DNA of 64,000 bases from Gigaspora margarita (Eukaryota > Glomeromycota > Glomeromycetes > Diversisporales > Gigasporaceae), in assembly GCA_009809945.1 (NCBI GenBank), contig WTPW01000625.1, positions 284,639-348,638 of the forward strand, in the 5' to 3' direction. Below, piece by piece: positions 10,721 to 22,850 of the stretch. The notes under the pieces are model-generated. The model did not search any database. It saw only the letters and a program-made list of their open reading frames with translations, and was not told the origin of the DNA. The translations under genes were made by a program, and so were the position numbers. The number at the start of each line of letters is the position of its first letter. Positions within the stretch are counted from its first letter, which is position 1.

Positions 10721-12120
10721 CTTGCATTTGCATTTGCACATGCATTTGTTCTTTTCACTTGTTTTTGAACTTAAGACCAATATACAAAACGCTTTCAAAT
10801 TCGTGAAACATTTGATTGACTTTTTTTTAGTATTTTCCGCTCAAAATAGTTTGTATTTATTAGATAATCGAACAACAGAAGTAAATTGGAACATTCACGT
10901 TTCACTATTTTAAGAGAGTTGTTTAAGATCGTTAAACTGTTTTTTGGTATTTGATTTTCTTGAATTTTTTGCCCAAAATTACTTTATAATCGCCACGTTT
11001 CTTGACATAAACATTGAATTATTTTAATATAAGAATAATAATATAGTTGTGCAGCACGCGGTGCCGCGCAGGACCAGTACAATCGTGTACACAGTAGAAC
11101 TTGGGCTATAGTACCTTTTTAACCACGCCAGGAGACGCTTACTTTTGCACAATGCATGATGAAAATGCTCGAAAAATAGTGTTAAATTTGCTTTGAACGC
11201 TAACAAAAACAAAAAATGTCGGGAATACAATCCGTTTTTAGTTGATGTTTAGGTTAACGTCACCCCCCTTAACTGCCCCCCAAAAATTAAACAAGCCAAT
11301 CACAACGCAGTATAAACTTCGTTGGTCATGTGATTAATGTTGACCAATGAGATGTGATCAGGATTTGTTTAATTTATATGTGTTTGTTTAATTCCCCCCT
11401 CATGACTGAGTCTAAACATTGACTTTAACTTAAAAATCAAAACGGCCTAATAAAAAACAAAAATTTTATCCGAATGCGATGTGACTGAATGACTCTATAC
11501 TTCTGGTTGAAATTCAACATCCAATTATAAATAAAAATGGTGATGGCGCAAAATTGGGCAGTCACGTGAGTTTCGAGAATCAGATCTCCAGATTGGTAAT
11601 GGAAAGCTTGCAATATTAAAGACGTATTATTGATGGAGATTACCAGGATTAGGAATAATAATTGTACCAGAATTTCAGAATTAATGTAAAGTGCACAAAA
11701 AAATTTAATTAAAATCTCATTTTATATTTAAGTGAAAAGCCGTGTGTAAATTATCATATATTCAATTTAACGATTTATTATATTGCATTTAATTTTAAAG
11801 AAAGATAGCACAAGGTATTTAGTCTTGAATAAATTTTTTAATTTTAATATCGATGTTTTATTAATTCCAAATTCATAATTTGATTAATTGCATACTATGA
11901 AAAAATTTAATTGTTGTCCGAAAGACACTCACAGGTAGAGTAATAGCACACCCGACATATGGGCGGATTTGTTTCCATTCAATATGTCGCAAAATTGATT
12001 TTGTCACAATAGATGATCAAAACATGATCATTAACCAATCAAATCAATAATGTGATATTTGTTGGTCGAAAAAATTCAATATACAGATATATCGTGAAAA
12101 AATTTATCAAATTAGTTATT
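10721..12120. other. CpG-bearing intergenic stretch, no supported gene
   Basis: No ORF with a recognisable motif was seen; frames of about 65-70 codons at 10707-10913 (plus) and 11024-11230 (minus) are unsupported. A GC-rich patch lies near 11055-11075. Imperfect inverted ends (GTTTAGGTTAACGTCA / GTTTAGACTCAGTCAT) bracket 11243-11419, which holds C-rich runs and may be a MITE. The block 11940-12060 (around CATATGGGCGGATTTG) is similar to 22105-22220. Confidence 0.4.
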
Positions 12121-12235
12121 GTCTGCGACAGTGTTGGAAATCTGTTTTGAAATTTATGTTCTCATGAGAACATATTTATTTAATTTAATGTTCTCAAAAA
12201 TTTTTTTATGTTCTCAAATAAAAAAAATTTTTTCT

Positions 12236-12345
12236 CACTCTCCCTCTTCTTCTCTCTCTTTTTCTATTTTCCTCTTTCTCTCTCCCTTTTTCTCTCTCTT
12301 ACTCACTTTCTCTTTTTGCAATTATTTCTTTCTCTTATTCTCTCT
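12236..12345. repeat. Polypyrimidine tract
   Basis: About 110 bp of almost pure C/T on the plus strand (TCTCACTCTCCCTCTTCTTC type). It gives rise to a spurious serine/leucine/phenylalanine frame. It may adopt non-B structure, but no function is implied. Confidence 0.8.
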
Positions 12346-12879
12346 CTTAACTTATACTTTTAAACTTCTTTTATTTATTTTTTAATTTTCATTTTTAATT
12401 AATATATTTAAAAAATTATTAATGAAAATTAATAAAGAATATAATTTATTTAACTAAAAATTTACTATAATTCATATATTTTTTTTTAAAAAAAAACAAT
12501 TTAATATTTTAGGCTTTCATATAATGTCATAGATGTTATTGGTTTAATCCAGCTTGTATATTTAGTTTTTAGATAAGCCTTTAATGTTTTTTAAATCTTT
12601 AAAATAAATAATTAAATATAATAAATATAATATACGATTCTTCTTTACTATAGTGAATTTAGTGAATTTATAAATTCCAAAGATTTTTAATATAAATTTT
12701 AAAATATAGTACTAAAGTTTAAAATTATAATAACTAAAGATTTGCTAAGTAATTTTCTTGTAAAAAATTTATGTTATCATCATAGTGAGTTTAGTTCTCT
12801 GAAAACTTATATTAAATATTGATTTAATTAGTATTTAATATAATAATATTATATGTACTGGTATATCAAAGTTTGTATA

Positions 12880-13225
12880 GTACTGGATAGCATAAGACAT
12901 CCACTCTATTTATATAGAGTACAAATTTTTAATACTTAAATAATCAATTCAGATTGGCTAATTTGATGTAATTGATTCTAATTGGTCAATTAAATATATA
13001 TATTTTTTCTTTTTTTTATATTAAATGCCAATTTTTAAAATCATTACAAATTTTAACTTTAATAACTTCTTTAAAACAAAATGTAATAAAAATCCTTTGA
13101 CAGAAATGTAGTTTAGCAAAAAAATCTATCAATTTGTCAAAGGGTTTTTTGATTTAACTTGTTTTAAAAAGTTATAATGATTAAAGTTATATTGATAAAA
13201 GTGGATACATTTTGCTATCCAGTAC
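12880..13225. mobile_element. Tc1/mariner-like MITE, GTACTGGATAGC ends, copy 2
   Basis: Inverted ends GTACTGGATAGCA(A/T)AA with flanking TA. The ends align with those of 1552-1998 (CAGTACCGGACAGC), so this is a diverged family member. It sits inside the 12129-13552 hAT-like element and is therefore younger than it. Confidence 0.75.
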
Positions 13226-13560
13226 TAATATAGCTATGCAATTATATTACACCAAAACTAGAAATGGATAAACCAATATATTATATTATCCAAAATCCTT
13301 CTGTAATTCAAAAACACTAAATTGTCTTCTATTTCAATAACTAACATTAAATATTTATGAACTTAATTATTTAAACTACTATATTAATAAAATAATTTTT
13401 TATTACTTTATATATTTACAAAGAGAACATATTTTTTAAACTTAATGTTCTCAAAAAAAAATTTAATAGAGAACATCTTAAATTTTGTAAATGTTCTCAA
13501 ATTAAAAGTGATGTTCTCATGAGAACATGAGAATATAAGATTTTCAATACTAGTCTGCGA

Positions 13561-14099
13561 AGCTTTATTTCATTATATATTTTAAACATAATTCCATTTA
13601 TTATTTTGTCATCACTCTTTTTATTAAACATACTTACAACCTTTAGTCTATATTAAACTAAACAATATTATTCACACGTATTTGATCTAAACCTATCTAT
13701 GCCTAGAGATTGTACCCATTGGGTAAACCTCTAGCCGGTTACTATTAAATTACCTGGATATCCAGATAAATTACTATGTCATATGATTGCAAGTTCTACC
13801 CAGGTACAATCACTATCTATGCCTACTTAACTTCCATAAGATTAATTGATACACAAAATACAAGTAAGGAATTAAAAAAAATCAAAATTTGTATTCTTAG
13901 TAGCGAAATATTATGCACTTGAAAAGTACTTTAAAGAGTATAAATAAATTACCTGGACAATGAATGATTCAAAAAAACCAACAGGCAATTGATTCAAGCA
14001 AATCAACTAATAAAAGTCTAACCATAAGTCACTAGTAGAACTTAAACCTTTTATAAACTTTTTTGAGGTGCTTGAAACTAAAAAATATTGTTAAGAATG
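13561..14099. other. AT-rich stretch without a gene
   Basis: No ORF and no complete element. 13905-14050 shares words with 30380-30480 and 50235-50290 (AGTACTTTAAAGAGTATAAA; CATAAGTYACTAGTAGAA), so it is part of another dispersed repeat. Confidence 0.4.
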
Positions 14100-14465
14100 G
14101 TTTAGCTCACTTCACCAACCCACGTTTCATAGAAATAACATTTCACTGACAACAATTCATCGACATGTTATTTCACCAACATTTATTTTCCATTTCACCA
14201 ACATTTTATTTCACTAACAAAATAATTCTGGTCATTGTTGTTAGGGTCAGATTAGAATTAGAGTTAAGGTTAGTCGAATTTATAAAAAAAAATTTGTCTA
14301 TGAAAAGAGCTTCTGTGAAATAAATTGTTAGTAAAATAAACTTGTCTGCGAAATAAGTGTCGGTGAAATAAACTTATCAGTAAATTTTCATTGGTGAAAT
14401 GTTATGTCTACGAAATGAGTATCAGTGAAGTAATACATATCTGTTGAGAATTGTTGAGTAAAAAC
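14100..14465. repeat. Imperfect inverted repeat rich in TTTCACCAACA words
   Basis: The left half repeats ATTTCACCAACA-like words and the right half repeats the inverse (YGGTGAAATAA). The outer ends (TTTCACTGACAACAATTC and CAGTGAAGTAATACATATC) pair approximately. It looks like a diverged foldback built of short internal repeats. No ORF. Confidence 0.5.
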
Positions 14466-14837
14466 ATGAAAACAATAGTGAAGCCTATTATTATATACTT
14501 TTAAGATCATCATCATGTACTACAAATAGTTCTGTATTTATATGGTGATTACTATTAGAATTTGGGATTGAATGGGATACAGAAAATTGAGATTTTGTTG
14601 TGTATAAATATAAAATTTCCAAGTTTTATATAAAAAATTTTGTTATTTTTATAAAGCCCTAAATTTTAATAGCAGTAATAGAACATGTCACACCTGTTGA
14701 TATTTAAGTGTTAGTTTATAATAAAAACTATAATAAAATTATATGAATTTACTATAAATCTAAGCCTCACATTATTTTCTACTTACATATTAACTTTTTT
14801 TTCAAATTTCTGGGTTAGGCATATTGAAATAGTAGAT

Positions 14838-15482
14838 CAGTTATTTAGAACATTTTTTTAAAATTTTGCAAATTTTGTATATTTTCTTAATAAAATTTTT
14901 AAAAAGAAAAAATTTAGTTTTAAAAGTGCTAAATAATGTTTATTTAGGTAACAAAATATATTGTCTTAGTAAAAAAATAAGTTTACTATAGATTAAAGTA
15001 AACATAAAATTTTATAACAAAAAAAATAAAACCATTTTTGCCAAACATTTTACTAGTAAAAATTTTTGTAAAAAATTTAATTTTTTTTGTAATAAAATTT
15101 TATGTTTATTTTAATCTATAATAAACTGTCATGGCTGAAGCTGGAAATGGCTGAAGCTAGAAATTAGAGGTCTCATTTTAAAACTATAAGCCCTGCTAAA
15201 ATCCAACTATACTCTTTTATTATAAACCCTAACCCTAAATTCTAATCTAACTATAAAAAAAATTTGTACAAAATTCATTCCAAAATTTTTTATAAAGTTC
15301 ATATTAAAATATTTAAAATTTCTAGCTTCAGCCATGACATAAACTTATTTTTTTACTAAGACAACATATTTTGTTATCTAAGTAAACTTTATTTAGCACT
15401 TTTAAAACTGGAATTTTTTAAAAATTTTATTAAGAAAATATGCGAAATTTGCAAAATTTTAAAAAAATGTTCCAAATAACTG
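14838..15482. mobile_element. Palindromic foldback, TTTACTTA/AAGACAAC-type family, copy 1
   Basis: The left arm starts AGTTATTTAGAACATTTTTT; the right arm is its inverse, ending AATGTTCCAAATAACTGC. The centre is near 15050. The right arm is split by the insertion 15128-15338. It shares the words GTCTTAGTAAAAAAATAAG and AAAATTTTGCAAATTTTG with the neighbouring palindrome 15483-16560 and, more distantly, with 16640-17400, 27658-29030 and 44330-45005. Confidence 0.7.
15128..15338. mobile_element. Small nested MITE with GTCATGGCTGAAGC ends
   Basis: A 211 bp insertion with inverted ends GTCATGGCTGAAGCT and duplicated ATAAACT on both sides (15121-15127, 15339-15345). It sits in the right arm of the surrounding palindrome. 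Its interior contains AACCCTAACCCTAAA, a telomere-like word also seen inside other small elements of the window. Confidence 0.75.
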
Positions 15483-16560
15483 CTTAATAAAATTTTTTTA
15501 AAAAGAATAAATTTTTAGTTTTGAAAATATTATTATATATAAATTTTATACTAAATAAAGTTTATTTAGGCATCAAAATAGGTTGTTTTAGTAAAAAAAA
15601 TTTACTATAGATTAAAGCAAATTTTCTATAAATAACTTTTTTTATTAAGACAATATATCTTGGGTTCTTAAGTAAATTTGTTTATATAAAATTTTATGAT
15701 AATAATATAGAATAAACCCCACTTTTATAAGCATTTTACTAGTGAAAAATTATGTCAAACATTTTACTAGTGAAAAATTGAGTAAAAAATTTAAAATTTT
15801 TTGTAAAAACTTTGACATAATTTTTCACTAGTAAAATGCTTATAACAATAGGGTTTATTCTATATTATTATCATAAAATTTTATATAAACAAATTTACTT
15901 AAGAACCCAAGATAAATTGTTTTAATAAAAAAAAGTTGTTTATAGAAAATTTACTTTACTCTATAGTAAATTTTTTTTTACTAAGGCAACCTATTTTGAT
16001 GCCTAAATAAACTTTATTTAGCATAAAATTTACATGGTGCAAGACATCTATACTCAACAGTTATACAAGATGTTTTAATTTTTCAAATGACTATAATGTT
16101 TTATCTAAGAAGTTTTAAAAAAATCTGACTGGTACCTTTATAGAGCTATATCAGCTCTACATATATACCAAATATCTTTTCAAAATCTTATCACTATAAA
16201 AATTTTAGCGATTTGAAAATTGAAATTTTATATGTAAATTTATAAATTTATATATAAAATTTCAATTTTCAAATTGCTAAAACTTTTTACGGTGATGAGA
16301 TTTTGAAAAGATATTTGGCATATATGTAGAGCTGATATAGCTCTATAAAGTTACAAGTCAGATTTTTTTAAAACTTTTTAGGTAAAAAGTTATAGCCATT
16401 TGAAAAATTGAAACATCTTGTGTAACTGTTGAGTATAGATGTTTTGCACCATATATAATAACATTTTTAAACCTAGAAATGTTTTCTTTTTAAAAAAATT
16501 TTATTAAAAAATATGCAAAGTTTGCAAAATTTTAAAAAAAATATTCTAAATAACCTTTAT
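15483..16560. mobile_element. Palindromic foldback, same family, copy 2
   Basis: The arms are inverted around a centre near 15790 (ATTTTACTAGTGAAAAATT on both sides). They contain GTTTATTTAGGCATCAAAAT and its inverse. The right arm is split by the nested palindrome 16033-16453. Abuts copy 1 with almost no spacer. Confidence 0.7.
16033..16453. mobile_element. Nested palindrome with ATGGTGCAAGACATC ends
   Basis: Arms of about 205 bp, nearly perfect inverted copies (ATGGTGCAAGACATCTATAC; CTGTTGAGTATAGATG on the right), centre near 16240. TA is present at both junctions, which suggests mariner-type insertion. No ORF. Confidence 0.75.
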
Positions 16561-16639
16561 CAGGCTTAGAACATGTTTCTTTTATTGTTTACTATATAAT
16601 TTGAATTAAGATCCTTTTAAATCTTACTTATTACTTTAA

Positions 16640-17400
16640 ATTAAATTTTTTGGGAATATAGAGCAAGAGAAAAAGAAAATTTTGAGCTTAAAAATTAAAT
16701 TAAAATTTCATTAATTTTGAATAAAATGAAAATGTAACTTGGTCAAAATCAAAATATTTTCCAATTTTAAAATGACCATATATGTAAAAGCATGCTCTAA
16801 ACAACTTTACTTGGGAGTTAAAAGTTGGTTACCTGAAAGAAAAATAGGTTATCTATGTACTAAAGTTAAAATTTTTGGGATTTAAAATATAAAACCCTAT
16901 TTTTTGTTAAGATAACCTGCTTTGGGCTTCTAAGTAAACTTGTTCAGCAGGTAATTCTATTTGTATTAAAGTTAAAAAGTGCTTTACTAAGTAAAAAATG
17001 TGTTAAAGTTAAAAAAATTTTTTTCCAACTTTAATACTATTTTTCACTTAGTAAAAGGTTTGAAAAAGCACATTTTGATTTTAATATAAATAGAATCACC
17101 TGCTGAATAAGTTTACTTAGAAGCCAAAGCAGATTATCTTAACAAAAAATAGGATTTAATATTAAACCCCCAAAATTTTTTTTAACTTTAGTACATAGAT
17201 ACCCATTTTTATTACAAGGTAACTACTTCTGACTCCTAAGTAAAATTGTTTAGGGCATGTTTTTATATATACTCATCATCTTAAAATCAGCAAATATTTG
17301 ACTTTGGCCAAATTACATTTTTGTTTTGTACAAAATTAGTAAAATTTCAATTCAATTTTTGAGCTCAATTTTTTCTTTTCCCCTTGTTCTGTTTTTCTGA
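16640..17400. mobile_element. Palindromic foldback, AAGTAAAGTTGTTCAG family, decayed copy
   Basis: Inverted arms around a centre near 17022 match the 28.0-29.0 kb palindrome over most of their length (for example AAAATGTAACTTGGTCAAAA, AGCATGCTCTAAACAACTTT). CpG present in the 28 kb copy is mostly replaced here, so this copy appears older. Confidence 0.75.
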
Positions 17401-18430
17401 AAATTTACCAAGAACAGAGTAATATTTAAAATTTCACAAAGTGTATGGTTATAAGGCATTTTAAAAGATGTGTATCTGCAACATCTCATGATTAATTGGA
17501 CAATTCACTAAAAGCAATAAAAATGTGAATTTCTACACTTAAACATTATGATATGCTTCACATAGTGCTATATTTATCTATTGTATAAGAATTGTTTAAC
17601 CAAACATCACTTTAACAGGTTTTTTTCTCAAGTGCAGGACAATTACTATAAAAATATTCTTTTTTATTATTGTTTTTTGAAATTGCACCAACTAAATATA
17701 TTATGAACACATTATAGCCATACTGTAGATAGATATAAATCACATGATTGAGGAAAATTCTAATATCTAGATAATTTAAAACTTGATTACTTATCTCGAT
17801 ATAGAATTGTTTGATTAATTGATGCTGCAGCAGTAGCATTAATTGAATTTTGGGTGCCTAATTTTATATTAATGTAACATATAATGAATTTTGTGAGGTA
17901 GTTAAATCGAACTTTATAGGAGTGTCCCAAAAATTCAGGATTGGATGTGTCAAATCTAGACAGGCATTTAGTAGTAGGTTCTATAGCAAAATTATTAGCA
18001 CTTAATGAATAGATATGGTTTATTATAAATTTTTTTGATCTTGGAGCAAAATTAATCAATTCTGATCCAACTAACTATAATTCTATGCATCTGAAGTATT
18101 CCAACCCAGAATTTTTGGGATGCCCTTTATAAGTTACTTTATAGATCAGTTTTTAATACTCTCAAACAACTTTTAAAATTGTGCTTCTGTTGGCTAATTG
18201 CCTAATATATACAAACTATTTTAAGTATAATAAATGCCAACCAAATGTTTTACGAAAATGAAGCATTTTGCATAATGGTCTTAATTAAATAATCTATTTG
18301 TCTCTCATATCTGGAGTACAGTAACTTACTATAAAAAGATATATGTGTCTTTTTCTTGTTTTTTTTTATTAAGCAGCTTATGCAGTTTCATAGTATCATA
18401 TTGCTCTTTATAATCTTATAAATAAGATAT
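17401..18430. repeat. AT-rich region with dispersed repeat 17.88-18.3 kb
   Basis: 17880-18200 is similar in opposite orientation to 20150-20350: shared blocks include GAGCAAAATTAATCAATTCT, ACCCAGAATTTTTGGGATGC and TTCTATAGCAAAATTATTAG. Short minus-strand frames at 17612-17839 and 17787-18059 fall on this repeat and carry no motif. No gene is called. Confidence 0.5.
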
Positions 18431-19330
18431 GTGAATAAAGTTATATTGCATCTATTTGTTACAAGATTATGACCCAAATCCATGACATAGTTGATAATGA
18501 GTAAATATGAGGTAATAGTAACAAATATAGTAGGTATAAAGAGTATATAAAGATGATATATTTGATAAGATATGTTGGGTGAGTATATATAAGATCATAA
18601 AAAATAGCTATTTAGAAAGAGAAGTGTGAAAATTGATTTCTCTCTTTTGTTTTTGCTGTTAGCTCGACAAAAGTCTAGATTTGTTGTTACTCACCTGCCC
18701 ACTACTAGATCAGAGCTTTTTGTAAATTTAGTAGACTTATAGAAAGATTCGATAGCTCATATAAACAACTCGAATATTAAAAGAGATAGGCTTATTGACC
18801 TGGTCAAAAAGTTGAATATTAGAGAAAGATGCTGTGAATGAAGTTACAAGGCATTTATTTGCATGGGGTCATAACTCAGACCATGACATAGATAGATAGT
18901 CGAGAAAAATGAGGTAGCTGTAAAGTTTATTGTAAGTATAAAGAATAGGTAGAAATGATGTATTGGATAGGAGAGTCATTTTGGTTGCATAAAGAATTGA
19001 TTTGGGTAAAGGTTTAAGTGTAGTCAATAGCTTAGGTAGTCAGCCCGTATATCAAATATGAGTCCAACTAACAGATTAGATAGAAATAAGATGCTCTGAA
19101 CAATATTACATGTCATTCTTTTATAGGCTAGTAGTAAGTATGAGATATTGGTAATAGATATCATAGATATAGAAAATAAGAGAATGAGACATTGAGGTAT
19201 AAGGTATTGGTAATAAGAAAAATTAGGTATTGTGAGAGAGGTTGGTTCAGTTAGGTAAGTATAAGATAATAAGGGATTGTTGTTTAGAAGGAAGTTGTTA
19301 TCCCTCTTTTGTCTTTAGGTTGACTTATAG
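18430..19330. repeat. Diverged tandem repeat, units of ~260-390 bp
   Basis: Three successive segments share order and words: TGTGAATAAAGTTATATTGC (about 18432) against TGTGAATGAAGTTACAAGGC (about 18834) and a third at about 19093; each then reads ...CATGACATAG..., AAATGAGGTA/TATGAGGTAA, and a TCTCTTTTGT-type segment. Similarity is weak and interrupted. No ORF is maintained. Confidence 0.45.
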
Positions 19331-19838
19331 ATGTAGTGATAGCCTAGGTGGACAACCAGATATTGGAGATGGCTACTGTATTAGTGTAATAGATGCTAGA
19401 ACAAAGGAATAGATACATTCACTAAACACATTTCTAGGAACATCTGTGGGCCATGTGAGCAGCAATGCAAAATTCCATATGTATATTCCATAGTTATGTT
19501 TGTTGTATATGGGTTAAGTGAAAAAGCAAACTTATTTCTTTGTCTTACTTCTGTATTACTTTGTCCAACAGGTCATTGTAAAGCTCAAACATTTATTATG
19601 AGGTGGGTTGATATAACTGGGTTTACAGAAAAAATACAGTTACTCTCACTATATACTTTATTGTTATATATATATATATACTATAATCAAAGTTGGCTTA
19701 TACTTACTCAAGTATACTTTGATTTTTCTATTATCTCATTACTTATGATATTACCACATATTCTATCTTTGGATCAATCAAAATGATTATGTTACATACT
19801 GGATCTGAACTGATTCAAGACAAAAACTGCCTTGATAC
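19331..19838. other. No supported feature
   Basis: A 96-codon frame (19496-19786, plus) is hydrophobic, crosses a TATATATATA tract and has no recognisable motif, so it was not called as a gene. Confidence 0.4.
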
Positions 19839-20122
19839 TAGAGTTTCTCAAATTCAAATCAAATTAAATATTGGTCCAATTTGAATTGATCAAATCAAAA
19901 TAACCCTAATTTGAATTTGATTTGTTTCAAATATTTGAATTTGAATTTGATTTGAATTTGAATTTTTAATAGTAATTTTCAAATCAAATCAAATATTTGT
20001 CAAATCAAATTAAATTTGACCATATTTGAATTTAATCAAATCAAATATAGTCAAATTTGAATTTGAATTTGATCAAATATTTGATTCAAATATTTGAATA
20101 TCAAATCAAAATGTAAAACCTA
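19839..20122. mobile_element. hAT-type MITE of 284 bp (CAAATATTTG family), copy 1
   Basis: It consists of many AAATTTGAATTTGATTTGA words. Ends: TAGAGTTTCTCAAATTC on the left, TAGGTTTTACATTTTGATTT on the other strand at the right. Flanking octamers CTTGATAC and CTCGATAC match at 7 of 8. Two other copies (36904-37187, 57718-58001) have exactly the same length. Confidence 0.8.
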
Positions 20123-20149
20123 CTCGATACAACTCATACAGAAGGGTTC

Positions 20150-21310
20150 CCAAAATTCTGGGTCAGAATACTTTAGACTGTATTGGAACCATGGTTAGCT
20201 GGTTCAGAGTTGATCAATTTTGCCTCAAGATTATAAAAATTTTACTAATAATTCATATTTATTTATTAATTAAAAAATGCCTAGCTGATAATTTTGCTAT
20301 AGAACTTGCTAAAAACTAGAACTAAATGCCAATCTATTTCTGATGCATCCAACCAGAATTTTGGTAACCCTCTTGTAAAATTCACCTCAATACTTACATA
20401 TTAAGCAGTTTTAACAAAGTTCAAGAACAATTGCTCTGCAATAGATAAAAAACATGATATTATTAAAAAAATTAATATACAGTATTAGCAAATATTAAGA
20501 AAAAATTACATTTCACACTCATTCCACTAAAGATTTAGAAGATTGATTTTTCTATTTTTTTGTAAATTTTTGGTCAGAATTTTGCCATTTAGATTATCTA
20601 ATTACTAATTTTCTTAGTGATTGTTATAGTTCATAATTATATGTCAATCTACCAACCAATAAATCTTGGTTATACCCAAAATGTAATCTATGTGCTAAAA
20701 CTAATGTAGCAATATGATCAAGTTATTATGCTTTAACATTTTTGATTAATTATACAACTCATGATCAAATGTTAAGACTAAAATATCAATAAGCAAATTA
20801 TAATCAAGAATATCATCACAATACAAACTTATTAGCAATTGTTTAATCATGAGCACCAAACAGGGCATAAAATTTCCAGGTGATGTAACTTGCTTTTTTT
20901 TGGTAAACAAAATTTAGAAACTCCCATAATATATTTATATTATAAAATTTCAATAAATCATGACAATTTTAATACAATCTAACTTATAGTTGGGTAATAC
21001 AGTAAAGTTATTGTTGGTAATATGTGAAATTATAAGAATTAAAAAAATAATAATCTTTAAATAAAGTTTTAAATTCATCTAAGAATTCTGAACTTTGTTG
21101 CTTTTGATGAATAAGCTTGAGTAAATAATTTTTTAGCAAACATGAGAAAAAATTTTAATTTACAAGAATACATCTACTGTATTAAATAGGTACAAAAAAA
21201 AAATTTTACTAATTTGCTATAGAACTACTTATATTAAATTCTATTCTAATAATTTGATATACAAAAATTAATTATATTTTGTATAGCTCACTGAATTTGC
21301 CCAATATATT
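20150..21310. repeat. Dispersed repeat, inverted and CpG-depleted copy
   Basis: 20420-21310 is the reverse of 9240-10720 (minus the latter's extra block and MITE), and 20150-20420 is the reverse of 17880-18200. It shows the uninterrupted site for the 10277 MITE near 20633. CpG sites of the 9-10 kb copy appear here as TpG or CpA. Confidence 0.7.
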
Positions 21311-22850
21311 TTATGTTATTATAACTATTGAAATTATAATAAGTTTTCAAAAAAATGTAGTTTTTTATAATATAATTTTTGGTTAGTATATTACTTCAGT
21401 ATAATCTTATAATGGCCAAAAAATTTTATTATCATAAAACTACAATTTAATTACTAAAAATAATCACTTGTATCACAAAATTAATCACTTGCCCCATTAA
21501 TTTTCAAATCAACTGTATCTGAATTCAATACAAAATGTAACTATTTATTTCAAAGTTTATTTAACAATTCTAATTAGACTTTCCATATAAATGCAAAATA
21601 ACTTCCAAATGTGTAATTTCAAATTTTGATTGAATTAAGCTTAATTCTGGCCATTATTCAAACAATGCTCTAGATATTATTTTGTATTTATACAGTTCAT
21701 TATCCATTCCTGGTTTAGCACAACTGTGTTGCATAGCTACATATTAATTTAAAGTTAATAAGTAAGATTTAAAAGGATCTAAACTCAAAGTTATATAGTA
21801 AATTCATATATTTAAAAATTTTAATTATAGATATCATTTTGATCTATTTTAAAGGAGCATGTCCTGGGCCAGTTATCTACTATTTTTGAAATGCTTAACT
21901 TTTCAAAATTTGAAAAAATTAATATTTAAGTTAAAAATAATGTGAGACTTAAAGTTTATTGCAAATTTATATATTTATATTATAAATTTTATTATAATTT
22001 ATTATTCAGAGTAACTTGTTTTATGACTAATATTAAATTAAATAAATTAGCAAATTAGTGTAAAATCTGCAATAATTATATATCATATAAGAAATCAATT
22101 TACCCATATGATATATGGGCAGATTTGACTTTATTTAGTATTGTTACAAAATTTGGTTGTGTCACATATAATGATCAAAATATGATTATTAACTAATTTG
22201 ATTACTAATCAGTTAAATTAAAAAAATTCCAAAATACAAATAAATAATTATGCTAACAATTTATTATCAAATTATTTATTATTAATTAAGCATTGCATTG
22301 TTTTTTATTATACTAGTCTTTAATAGTAATTTCTATCTATTTTTTGTTTTTGTTATTTTTATTAAAAAGGTATTGCAACTATGCTTATAATCTGATATAT
22401 ATCTATATGTACTTCCTTTGTATTAACTTCTACAAAATTAATTTATACATAAGATTCTATGTTAATTAAAATAAATTAATTAAACAATTTTACAGAATTA
22501 TAAAGTTTTTCAAGATCATACATCAGCAAATTTATATGTGTGTAATCTTTCAAAAGATCTTATATACTACAAATAAGTTAAATATTATGCAATATATTTT
22601 GAAATATTTCAAAATATCAAATTTTCAAAATATTTCAAAAATGATTTTGAAATATTTTGAAATATTTTAGATCCAATATTTGAAATATTTAGAACTGAAA
22701 AACCAAGCTAGATTAGTATATTTGTAATCTGGGTTATACCAAGTATATATTGGACTAATATTTTTGAAATATTTCAATAATTATATTACAAGATTAGATT
22801 ATTTTTTGTTTATAATTAGATTTTTTATCAGTATTACATTGTTTTTTAGT
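21311..22850. other. AT-rich, repeat-derived, no gene
   Basis: 21880-22030 shares the AAACTTTAAGTCTCACATTATTTTT-type end block seen near 14740 and 45060. 22105-22220 resembles 11940-12060. 22580-22700 is a low-complexity patch of TTTGAAATATTTCAAAAT words in both orientations. No ORF of note. Confidence 0.45.

Larger units (their letters stand above)
12129..13552. mobile_element. hAT-like element, 1.4 kb, perfect 8-bp target duplication
   Basis: The perfect octamer GTCTGCGA flanks the element at 12121-12128 and 13553-13560. The ends are inverted: CAGTGTTGGAAATCT on the left, TAGTATTGAAAATCT on the opposite strand at the right. Next comes ATGTTCTCATGAGAACAT (itself palindromic) and repeated TGTTCTC words, again inverted at the other end. 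No transposase frame is present, so it is non-autonomous. A mariner-like MITE is nested at 12880-13225. A second partial copy begins near 63637. Confidence 0.85.

Noticed and set aside
12119..12385. 88-codon frame rich in Ser, Leu and Phe
   Set aside because: It is produced by the polypyrimidine tract inside a hAT-like element.
19496..19786. 96-codon frame as a membrane protein
   Set aside because: Hydrophobic only because of T-rich codons and a TATATA tract; no motif and no neighbouring coding evidence.
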